Positions 42,427-48,853 of a stretch of DNA of 48,853 bases are shown piece by piece. The position numbers were made by a program, and so were the translations under genes. The notes under the pieces were generated by a model. The model was not told the DNA's origin, did no database searches, and was given only the letters and a program-made list of their open reading frames with translations. Source of the DNA: an uncultured Roseburia sp. (GTDB lineage: Bacteria > Bacillota > Clostridia > Lachnospirales > Lachnospiraceae); assembly GCA_934292805.1 (NCBI GenBank), contig CAKQXQ010000017.1:1-48853 (forward strand). Direction: 5' to 3'. Positions within the stretch are counted from its first letter, which is position 1. Each line of letters starts with the position of its first letter.

Positions 42427-42513
42427 CACCCGGAATGGTTCGTAGCAGATGGAATCCATCCGAATGTGCTTGGAGCAGATAGGATGGCGGAACGTATAGC
42501 GGACTTAATGCGG
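42427..42513 (+). pseudogene. Tail of a decayed SGNH/GDSL esterase
   Basis: The frame reads HPEWFVADGIHPNVLGADRM then AERIADLMR, the end of an SGNH hydrolase with the catalytic Asp-x-x-His block (DGIHPN). Nothing upstream matches the rest of such a gene; a few bases of unrelated sequence separate it from the GH2 stop. It overlaps the end of the convergent AraC gene. Such esterases deacetylate plant glycans, in keeping with the locus. Confidence 0.65.
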
Positions 42514-43590
42514 ATTGTGTGCTTTGCGGTAAGCACTAGGTGTCATGCCATAGTGTTCTTTGAAGACGCGGCTAAGATGAGAACTTACAGAGAAACCGCA
42601 TAGTTCTGAAATGTATTCCAGAGAGAAATCACTGTTTTCTAGATACTGGCAGACGATGGCAAGACGTATTTCTATAAGAACGGTATTAAATGTTTTCCCG
42701 GTAGCTTCTTTTACAATTTTGCAGACATATTGCTTGGTGTAATGGACATATTCAGCTGTGGAATTCAAAGATGCAAATTGATAATTTTGTTTTAAATAAT
42801 CGATGATTCTCTGATATTGGAGATCATTCTGACTTACCCGGATAGATGATTCTATCTGGGTATTTTCGTCTCTAAGCACATAGGTGAAAATAAGCGATAA
42901 ACAGTTTTTCATAATATTATTTGCATATTTATTTTGATTGATATATTCAGCAAAGCAGTTAAGTGCTAAATCTTTAATGATTTCGTTGGCATTTGTTCGG
43001 ATAATCAAATAGTTCATTTGATTATTTTCATTGAGACTATCCATAAGAAATGTGGTTAGACGTTTGTCGTCATGAAAGATATCTGAGTACTGTGCCGTGA
43101 CAAAACTGCATTTTAGGTTAAAACATATACAAATACTTTCAGGGACAGACGTAATCATATACTGAACATGAGGTGGTATGAAAATAAAGTCACCCTGAAA
43201 TAAGGCAAACTGTGAATTTTTGATCGTAACCTCCGCCTTGCCTTCAATGATATAGAATAAAGAGTAGTATTCGCAGGAGTGAGGTGCTCCGCCGGGAAAA
43301 TTGAACTGTTTTGCCATAGCGTAATCGTATCCGGGTGGAATATTGAGCTTTTCTGGAACAGTGCCAATATCCGTAATGTACTTTGGTAGATTGAGTTCTT
43401 GAGTAATAGCTATCGGAAAGTAAAATCGTGAAAGATTATGATTTCTAATGGCATAGCTGTTGAAGTATTCGATATAAGTATGATACTCTACGAAATCTTT
43501 ATTATTATTCGAATAGTCCAGAAATGCCATCTCCAGATTACTTAAGTTTTGCAAAATATGATAAATCTGATCGGTACCTTTTATTTCCAT
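42505..43590 (-). CDS. AraC-family transcriptional regulator with cupin sensor domain
   Basis: A 361-residue regulator. The N-terminal half has a cupin-like ligand-binding region (YYSLFYIIEGKAEVTIKNSQ, then ALFQGDFIFIPPHVQYMI). The C-terminal ~100 residues are two helix-turn-helices (TAEYVHYTKQYVCKIVKEAT and LEYISELCGFSVSSHLSRVF) ending KEHYGMTPSAYRK, the AraC signature. ATG 43590 has AGAGGAG 7 bases upstream; the frame opens 69 bases earlier. It is divergent from the sugar symporter gene and most likely controls the GH2/symporter/GH78 set in response to a sugar. Confidence 0.92.
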   Translation of the reverse strand: MEIKGTDQIYHILQNLSNLEMAFLDYSNNNKDFVEYHTYIEYFNSYAIRNHNLSRFYFPIAITQELNLPKYITDIGTVPEKLNIPPGYDYAMAKQFNFPGGAPHSCEYYSLFYIIEGKAEVTIKNSQFALFQGDFIFIPPHVQYMITSVPESICICFNLKCSFVTAQYSDIFHDDKRLTTFLMDSLNENNQMNYLIIRTNANEIIKDLALNCFAEYINQNKYANNIMKNCLSLIFTYVLRDENTQIESSIRVSQNDLQYQRIIDYLKQNYQFASLNSTAEYVHYTKQYVCKIVKEATGKTFNTVLIEIRLAIVCQYLENSDFSLEYISELCGFSVSSHLSRVFKEHYGMTPSAYRKAHNPH

Positions 43591-43611
43591 GGATAAACTC
43601 CTCTTTGAGAA

Positions 43612-43625
43612 TGAAAACGTTTGAA
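43612..43625. promoter_or_regulatory. cre-like site ahead of the AraC gene
   Basis: TGAAAACGTTTGAA matches 12 of 14 positions of the CcpA cre consensus TGWAANCGNTNWCA and has a palindromic AAACGTTT core. It sits 22 bases upstream of the araC-type start, so carbon catabolite control of the locus is possible. The other ~250 bases of this divergent spacer show no clear feature. Confidence 0.4.
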
Positions 43626-43874
43626 ATGCTGAAAATACAGTAAAACATGACAATGGCATGTGGAAACTGTTAGTATAGAAATTATATTACGTTAATTTGA
43701 AAATTTCAATATGAGTTTCATCACAGATAAAAGTGGGAAGTTTTTTTTATGGGAGTGAAATATGTATGAATTGGTGAGATGTTATATTTTGAAATCAGAA
43801 GGTATGATTAAACTCACAAAGGAAAAAGTTTTAAGGGCAATGCTATTAAAACGCTGAATTTAGGAGGAGAAAAT

Positions 43875-45362
43875 ATGGAGACAACGCAATTAAATATTGC
43901 AGATGAGAAATTCTCAAAAAAGAAAACATTAGGATTTGCATTGTTAAGATTAGGAAATATCTTAGCGGGACTTATGATAGGAGAGGTTACGTATTTCGCT
44001 ACGAATAGTCTTGGCATTGCAGCAGCAGCTATTTCGATTGGAGTGGCTATTAAGACAGCAATTGATGCGCTTACGGATCTTGTGATGGGAACAATCGTTG
44101 ACTCTACACATACAAGATGGGGAAAGGCAAGACCATGGATACTTGCAGCAATCCCGATGTGGATTACACTTATACTCATTTTTATAGCACCAAGGGCGCT
44201 GATGAGCGATATGGGGTTGGTAGTTTATATTACGGTGTTTGCAACAATGCATAGTGCAATCTTTTCTACCATGACCAACATTGCATACGAAACAAATATT
44301 AAACGAAGTATCGTAAAAGAGGAAAACAGAATTAAGACACTTACGATTATAGGGGTTGTATATGCTATTGGCTCACTTGGGCTTCAAGTGGCACTTCCAG
44401 CAATTATCGATGTATTCCACGGATCACAGCAGGGATTTGTAATTCTTGTTTTGATTGTGGGAGTATTTGGAATCGTAGCATCTTTAATTTCGTTTATGAT
44501 ATGCAAAGAATATACAGAGGAAGAACTCGCTTCTTTTGGTGGATATGATGCGAAGGAAGCAATAGAGAAAGTGCCTATTGGAACCTTTTTAAAAAGTGTG
44601 CTTAAGAATAAATATCTTATGATGTACACAGTAATTAATTTCTTGTACATGCTTGTTATGATGAGTTCTTTTACAACGGGTCAGTATTATTTCCAGTATG
44701 TATATGGAGACTTGAGTGTGTTTTCTATCGTAATGGCACTGTCTGTGGTAGAGATGCCGGTATTTTTCTTTATACCAAAGCTATGCAAGAAATTTGGTAC
44801 TGCAAAAGTGGTACAGACGTCCATTGTATTTGCGATGATTGGGGTGGTACTTCGTCTAATTATGCCATCATTACTTCTGATACAGATGATAGGATACTTA
44901 TTTGTGAGTCTCCCTAATATTCTGGTTGCATGTGTTGGCTCACAGATAAATTATGAATGTATGGAATACGGACGGTATAAGACTGGTGTTATTGCAGAGG
45001 CAATGTATTCTTCATTTGTAAGTTTTGCACAAAAGATGGCTACCTCATTGAGCTCAGTAATCATCGGACTTATTTTGTCACTGACAAGTTTTGATTATTT
45101 GACGAAGGGTGTTGTAGACAATGGTTTTGATGATTGGGCAGAACTTGCAGCACTTGGAGAAGCGGGATTTAATAAATATATTGAGGGTGGAGTGGACGCT
45201 GTGAACTCTGCCATGGCAGGAATTAATTTTGCATTCAACTGGATGCCACTTATCTTTCTGGGAATATGTGTAATTTTATTTGCATTCTTTAACCTTGAAA
45301 AAGATTTAAAGAAACTTAGAGTGGAGAATGGATTGAATGAGGATGGAAGTCAAAAGAACTAG
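43875..45362 (+). CDS. GPH-family sugar:cation symporter (MFS)
   Basis: A 495-residue, 12-helix carrier of the glycoside-pentoside-hexuronide family. The loop after helix 2, TDLVMGTIVDSTHTRWGKAR then PWILAAIPMW, is the family hallmark (D-x3-G-x2-D-x-T-x-T-x-W-G-K-x-R-P-W). The C-terminus is charged (LEKDLKKLRVENGLNEDGSQ). It would import oligosaccharides or glycosides with Na+ or H+ for the two cytoplasmic glycosidases. TTAGGAGGAG gives a strong ribosome site. Confidence 0.93.
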   Translation: METTQLNIADEKFSKKKTLGFALLRLGNILAGLMIGEVTYFATNSLGIAAAAISIGVAIKTAIDALTDLVMGTIVDSTHTRWGKARPWILAAIPMWITLILIFIAPRALMSDMGLVVYITVFATMHSAIFSTMTNIAYETNIKRSIVKEENRIKTLTIIGVVYAIGSLGLQVALPAIIDVFHGSQQGFVILVLIVGVFGIVASLISFMICKEYTEEELASFGGYDAKEAIEKVPIGTFLKSVLKNKYLMMYTVINFLYMLVMMSSFTTGQYYFQYVYGDLSVFSIVMALSVVEMPVFFFIPKLCKKFGTAKVVQTSIVFAMIGVVLRLIMPSLLLIQMIGYLFVSLPNILVACVGSQINYECMEYGRYKTGVIAEAMYSSFVSFAQKMATSLSSVIIGLILSLTSFDYLTKGVVDNGFDDWAELAALGEAGFNKYIEGGVDAVNSAMAGINFAFNWMPLIFLGICVILFAFFNLEKDLKKLRVENGLNEDGSQKN

Positions 45363-45451
45363 TGTGATGAAAAAAGAGGTATATGGAGCAATTAATCTTA
45401 AGAGTATAAAATTCGAGGATAAATAGGTATGAGAAAAGTGGATAATGACTG

Positions 45452-45604
45452 ATGAACCGTGTATGTGCTGGCAGAGAAAACTTTATGAAGCAGGAATCAT
45501 GGGCAACGAAAAAAGCAATGATCTTGAAGGATGCAGAGGCATTTAAGGTATACAGACAGGTATATGAGTTTTTGACGAATGAACTTGGAATGGAGAATAT
45601 ATGA
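45452..45604 (+). pseudogene. 50-codon gene remnant overlapping the GH78 start
   Basis: From ATG 45452 the frame gives MNRVCAGRENFMKQESWATK and ends YRQVYEFLTNELGMENI. Its stop overlaps the GH78 start as ATGA, a typical translationally coupled junction. It reads like the C-terminal tail of a longer enzyme whose front is missing. No family is identified and no ribosome site is seen, so it is probably a deletion remnant. Confidence 0.5.
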
Positions 45605-48162
45605 TTCAGGCAATAAATCTAAAAATCGCATATATGAAAAATCCGATAGGGATTGATGAAAAGAATCCAGTATTGACATGGAAATGTCGAGATGCGATAA
45701 AGCAAAGTGCATATGAGATTGAATACAATGTGCAAAGTTTTGGAGCGGAATGCAGAGAAACAAAGATTATCAGAGCAAATACAGATATCATGGAGTTTCG
45801 ATTTGAGGATAATTTTAAAAGTAGAGATATCGTAAGTTGTCGCATTCGCCTTACGAACGAGAATGGTATCCAGGGGGAGTGGAGCGAGTACGCAACATTT
45901 GAAATGGGTTTACTGGAAAAATCTGATTGGAAAGCAACGTTTATCATGGGAGATTATGACCATGAGAAAAATCCGAAAATGAGATATCCGGTAGATTACT
46001 TTAGAAAGAAATTTACGCTTTCCGGTAAAGTAAAGCACGCTCGATTGTACATGACTGCATGTGGCTTATATGAAACCTATTTGAATGGAGAGAAGGTTGG
46101 TGATCAGGTTTTTGCACCGGGGGCGACAGCTTTTCAGAAAAGGGCTCATTATCAGGTGTATGACGTGACGGAAATGTTCTCACAAAAGACAAATTCTTGG
46201 ACAATAGAACTTGCAGATGGGTTTTATGCAAGTAAGACAGGGGTATTTGGAAAGGCAAAGACTTATGGGCATGAACCAAAAGTAATGGGGCAGTTGGAAA
46301 TTGTATATGAAGATGGCACTGTGGAAGATGTATGCACGGATGAAAAATTTGAATGGTCGAATGATGGTCCAATCAGATTAGCAGATATGAAAGATGGTGA
46401 AATTGTAGATTATTCATGTACGCCATCCTACAGTGGGAACGCAAGAACGACCCAATATGATGGAATACTTTGTGCATCTAATAATGTTCCGGTAAGAGAG
46501 CAGGAGAGGTTTGCAAATCCGACAATCATAAAATGTCCGGATGGTCATACTGTTCTGGATTTTCATCAGAATATAGCGGGATATGTGGAAACGACATTAT
46601 GTGGAGCAAATGGTAAAAAGTGCCAGATGGTATTTGGCGAGAAGTTGGATGAAAATGGAAACTTCACTTATAAAAACATCTCTTGGGAAGGTGAGTATGA
46701 TACGTGCCATTTTCAGACAGCAGACATAATCTGTGATAGTAATAAACATGTATATAAATCTAAATTTACAGTAATGGGATTTAGATACGTATTGTTGCTT
46801 GAATGGCCGGAAGAGATAAAACCGGAAAACTTTACTGCAATTGCAGTATACAGTGATATGGATACTTCATTTGAATTTGCATCATCTGATAATATGCTCA
46901 ATCAAATTGTAAAAAATACATTCTGGAGTGTAAAGGGAAATTTTCTTGATGTACCAACTGATTGCCCTACCAGAGAACGTGCCGGATGGACTGGAGACGC
47001 GCAGTTATTTTTTAATACGGGAAATTATATGATGGATCAAAGAAGCTTTTTTCATAAATGGCTTCAGGATGTAGTTGATTCACAGAAAGAAAATGGACTT
47101 ATTTATAATATTAATCCATCAAACCCAAACAATCCTCAGATTTTGGAGTGGCTGTCTGTGGAAGGCGGTGCCGGATGGGGGGATGCTCTTATAATGATTC
47201 CATATTATTATTGGAAACGATATGGAGATGACTCTCTTATGAAAAAATTTTGGGAGCCAATGAAAAAGTGTTTTGAATTTTATAAGGGAAGAATGGGAAA
47301 GAGAAATCTTCTTTCATTGCTGTATCCACCAAGGACTAAATTTGACAAATATCTGTGTGCTTGTGGAAGAGATTTTGGCGAATGGACAGAACCAGAGGAC
47401 TGCGCTCCGTCACAATATAAGATGATGATACCCATGGCGGAAGAGGCGACAGCATATCTTTCCTATGATGCAGCTCTTATGAGTGAGATGGCAATGTATA
47501 TTAAAGAGAATGATCTTGCGGATGAATATAAAAAGATTGCAGAAAAAACAAAAGAATCCTACAACTATTATTTTGTAAAAGATGGAAAGATTGAGACGAA
47601 TAGAATGTGCAAGTTTGTACGTCCATGCGGATTAAAACTTGTTGATGATAAGGTTAGAAGCGTATTACTCAGTCAAATCGTAAAATTAAATCGTGAGCGT
47701 GACTATAAGATTGGTACCGGATTTTTGACGACACCGTTTGTATTTGAGTGCTTATCTGAGGCAGGTGAATCTGACGATGCGTATCGCATGCTTGTAAATC
47801 CGGAATTGGGATGGGTACAACAGATTAATAATGGAGCAACTACAGTTTGGGAGAATTGGACAGATGATGCATCACTGAATCATTATTCTAAGGGAGCTTG
47901 TTGCCAATGGATATTTGATACTGTATGTGGTATAAAACTCAGTGAACAGAAAAATCATTTTATAATTAAACCGCATTTAGTGAGTGATCTAGATGAGATT
48001 GAAATGTCATATGATTCTGTTTATGGTAAAGTGGTGAGTGGTTGGAAGCGAGTGGATGGTTCTGTTAGATATCATATTGTTATTCCTGCGAATACTGAGG
48101 CAGAGGTTACCTTACCGGGTGAGGAGACAAGAGTTTTATGTGCTGGAAAATATGACCTGTAG
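45601..48162 (+). CDS. Alpha-L-rhamnosidase, glycoside hydrolase family 78
   Basis: An 853-residue cytoplasmic GH78 enzyme that releases alpha-linked L-rhamnose from plant glycosides or rhamnogalacturonan pieces. N-terminal beta-sandwich domains (LKIAYMKNPIGIDEKNPVLT; later ARLYMTACGLYETYLNGEKV) precede the (alpha/alpha)6 barrel. The catalytic region is DCPTRERAGWTGDAQLFFNT with general acid Glu459. RDFGEWTEPEDC and GATTVWENWTDD, each with a conserved Glu, also match the family. A C-terminal sandwich closes it. No signal peptide is present, so the substrate must first be imported, probably by the GPH symporter. Confidence 0.94.
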   Translation: MIQAINLKIAYMKNPIGIDEKNPVLTWKCRDAIKQSAYEIEYNVQSFGAECRETKIIRANTDIMEFRFEDNFKSRDIVSCRIRLTNENGIQGEWSEYATFEMGLLEKSDWKATFIMGDYDHEKNPKMRYPVDYFRKKFTLSGKVKHARLYMTACGLYETYLNGEKVGDQVFAPGATAFQKRAHYQVYDVTEMFSQKTNSWTIELADGFYASKTGVFGKAKTYGHEPKVMGQLEIVYEDGTVEDVCTDEKFEWSNDGPIRLADMKDGEIVDYSCTPSYSGNARTTQYDGILCASNNVPVREQERFANPTIIKCPDGHTVLDFHQNIAGYVETTLCGANGKKCQMVFGEKLDENGNFTYKNISWEGEYDTCHFQTADIICDSNKHVYKSKFTVMGFRYVLLLEWPEEIKPENFTAIAVYSDMDTSFEFASSDNMLNQIVKNTFWSVKGNFLDVPTDCPTRERAGWTGDAQLFFNTGNYMMDQRSFFHKWLQDVVDSQKENGLIYNINPSNPNNPQILEWLSVEGGAGWGDALIMIPYYYWKRYGDDSLMKKFWEPMKKCFEFYKGRMGKRNLLSLLYPPRTKFDKYLCACGRDFGEWTEPEDCAPSQYKMMIPMAEEATAYLSYDAALMSEMAMYIKENDLADEYKKIAEKTKESYNYYFVKDGKIETNRMCKFVRPCGLKLVDDKVRSVLLSQIVKLNRERDYKIGTGFLTTPFVFECLSEAGESDDAYRMLVNPELGWVQQINNGATTVWENWTDDASLNHYSKGACCQWIFDTVCGIKLSEQKNHFIIKPHLVSDLDEIEMSYDSVYGKVVSGWKRVDGSVRYHIVIPANTEAEVTLPGEETRVLCAGKYDL

Positions 48163-48269
48163 GAAGTAGGGAAGGTATTCAACCACTTATTCTGCAATGG
48201 CTTGATGATGAACAAATTGATGAAAATTTAAAGGTTATTCTCCTTGGAGATGGAAAAGGAATCTTGTAA
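48162..48269 (+). pseudogene. Short C-terminal gene remnant after GH78
   Basis: Reading from 48162 gives GSREGIQPLILQWLDDEQID then ENLKVILLGDGKGIL and a stop, 35 codons of protein-like sequence without a start codon or ribosome site. The source protein is not recognised. It looks like the tail left by a deletion. Confidence 0.4.
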
Positions 48270-48370
48270 TAATGGTTAATAACATACCGATGAGATTACA
48301 AAAATGTGATTTCTCCTGCATTTTTTATGGCTTTAGGACATTAGGGGATGCGAACGAAATCATGGACTGA

Positions 48371-48466
48371 TTAAGCAATCAATCCAAGACTCTTACGATA
48401 CTCTGATGGGCTCATGTAATTGAGTGTAGATTTGATATGTTCTTCGTTGTACCAAACAAGATATTG
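48371..48466 (-). pseudogene. IS3-family transposase (OrfB) C-terminal fragment
   Basis: The minus strand reads QYLVWYNEEHIKSTLNYMSP then SEYRKSLGLIA and stop, the standard C-terminus of IS3/IS150 transposases (WYN-x4-K-x3-L-x4-P-x2-YR). Only 31 residues remain; the match ends abruptly at 48466, where IS256-like sequence appears to begin. Confidence 0.8.
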
Positions 48467-48853
48467 AGACTATGAGAAAATCTCTGTAAATTAGATTCTT
48501 CTATGATAATGAAGGGTGAAAAGCTTACAAATCAGGCTTTTCACCCTCGTTTTATATATAACAGTTACTGCCAGGCATGTCAAGAGCAGGCGGATGGCCG
48601 CCTGTCTTAGACTATGTTTTTACTTATTCTGGAAGTCGTCCTTCGTACATGATACTCAACTCCCATAGACCTGGCTCCAGTCCTGGATGGTAGTTGCCCA
48701 TTTCTTAGTAGCCTCGAAAGTGGCCAGATATAAGGCTTTTAACAGCACTGTATCACTTGGAAATACGCTTCTCTGGCGATTCAGTTTCCGGTATGTGGAG
48801 TTCAGTGATTCTATCGCATTTGTTGTATAAATGACCTTCCGGACAGTGGTTGA
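48467..48853 (-). mobile_element. IS256-family element, one end, cut by window edge
   Basis: The element contains the transposase tail and about 160 bases of 3' non-coding DNA. The left boundary is inferred from the point where the IS3 fragment stops; terminal repeats cannot be confirmed because the other end is outside. It carries a terminator hairpin (GGGTGAAAAGC/GCTTTTCACCC, 48514-48546) and a CAGGCGG/CCGCCTG hairpin near 48590-48605. Confidence 0.6.
48656..48853 (-). pseudogene. IS256-family transposase C-terminus, frameshifted
   Basis: The frame, open from the window edge, reads RKVIYTTNAIESLNSTYRKL and KALYLATFEATKKWATTIQD, the typical mutator/IS256 C-terminus; the Glu in NAIESLN is the third catalytic acid of the DDE set. 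It ends early in VYGS-stop. Adding one base in the CCC at 48662-48664 gives VYGELSIMYEGRLPE and a stop at 48624, the usual end. A one-base deletion is therefore likely; loss of 12 end residues may or may not inactivate it. Confidence 0.8.

Noticed and set aside
1..48853. CRISPR arrays, rRNA or tRNA genes
   Set aside because: No spaced direct-repeat series and no tRNA- or rRNA-like sequence was noticed on either strand by reading; a tRNAscan-SE and CRISPR search would confirm.

Overview
The window is a chromosomal segment from a Gram-positive, low-to-mid G+C anaerobe of the Clostridia, most likely a gut Lachnospiraceae. The reasons are strong AGGAGG-type ribosome sites with some TTG/GTG starts, pyruvate formate-lyase with its activase, a fused two-ATPase ECF transporter, a MetAP with an N-terminal SEC-C zinc motif, a DUF3794/LysM spore-type protein and a SpoIIID remnant. 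This identification is an inference from gene content only.

Region 1 (1-6810) is an oligopeptide-type ABC importer operon, oppB(partial)-oppC-oppD-oppF plus a membrane-anchored protein, closed by a terminator. Three of the four transporter parts carry extra domains. Region 2 (6826-13010) holds a coiled-coil protein and then a three-gene SMC/condensin cassette resembling Wadjet JetA-JetB-JetC (MksF-MksE-MksB), without the JetD nuclease gene. It has its own promoter and a palindrome just after it. Region 3 (13107-16523) has an MFS transporter, a glycerophosphodiesterase, a CutA/NIF3-fold protein and a LysR regulator. Region 4 (16524-19311) is the methionine importer metNIQ; a 21-bp palindrome near -65 of its promoter suggests control by the adjacent LysR protein.

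Region 5 (19348-24428) has a tRNA-dihydrouridine synthase, a YfcE-type phosphodiesterase, and pflB-pflA. The pflB leader is unusually rich: a promoter, a ZTP (pfl-motif) riboswitch with terminator, two tandem 18-bp repeats, then a second possible promoter covered by a symmetric array of four GTTAG/CTAAC half-sites. Region 6 (24470-27870) is an ECF vitamin-type importer: fused EcfAA', EcfT and a separately promoted UPF0397-type S component, with an attenuator-like leader. Region 7 (27938-39400) is housekeeping: long-form ribosome hibernation factor, ddl, murF, a PlsC acyltransferase, a PrcB-like lipoprotein, the DUF3794/LysM protein, an NlpC/P60 hydrolase, YqeY, MetAP and a HAD phosphatase.

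Region 8 (39404-48853) looks accessory. It starts at a spoIIID gene broken just after its recognition helix, then holds a degenerate spacer, a GH2 glycosidase, an AraC regulator, a GPH sugar symporter and a GH78 alpha-L-rhamnosidase. Between them lie pieces of at least three decayed genes (an SGNH esterase tail, a 50-codon fragment and a 35-codon fragment). It ends in an IS3 transposase fragment abutting a frameshifted IS256-family element. Together the intact genes would import and cleave rhamnose- and galactose/glucuronic-type glycosides under AraC control.

The strongest candidates for something undescribed are the JetD-less condensin cassette with its upstream coiled-coil neighbour, the enlarged Opp transporter, and the four-half-site operator ahead of pflB.
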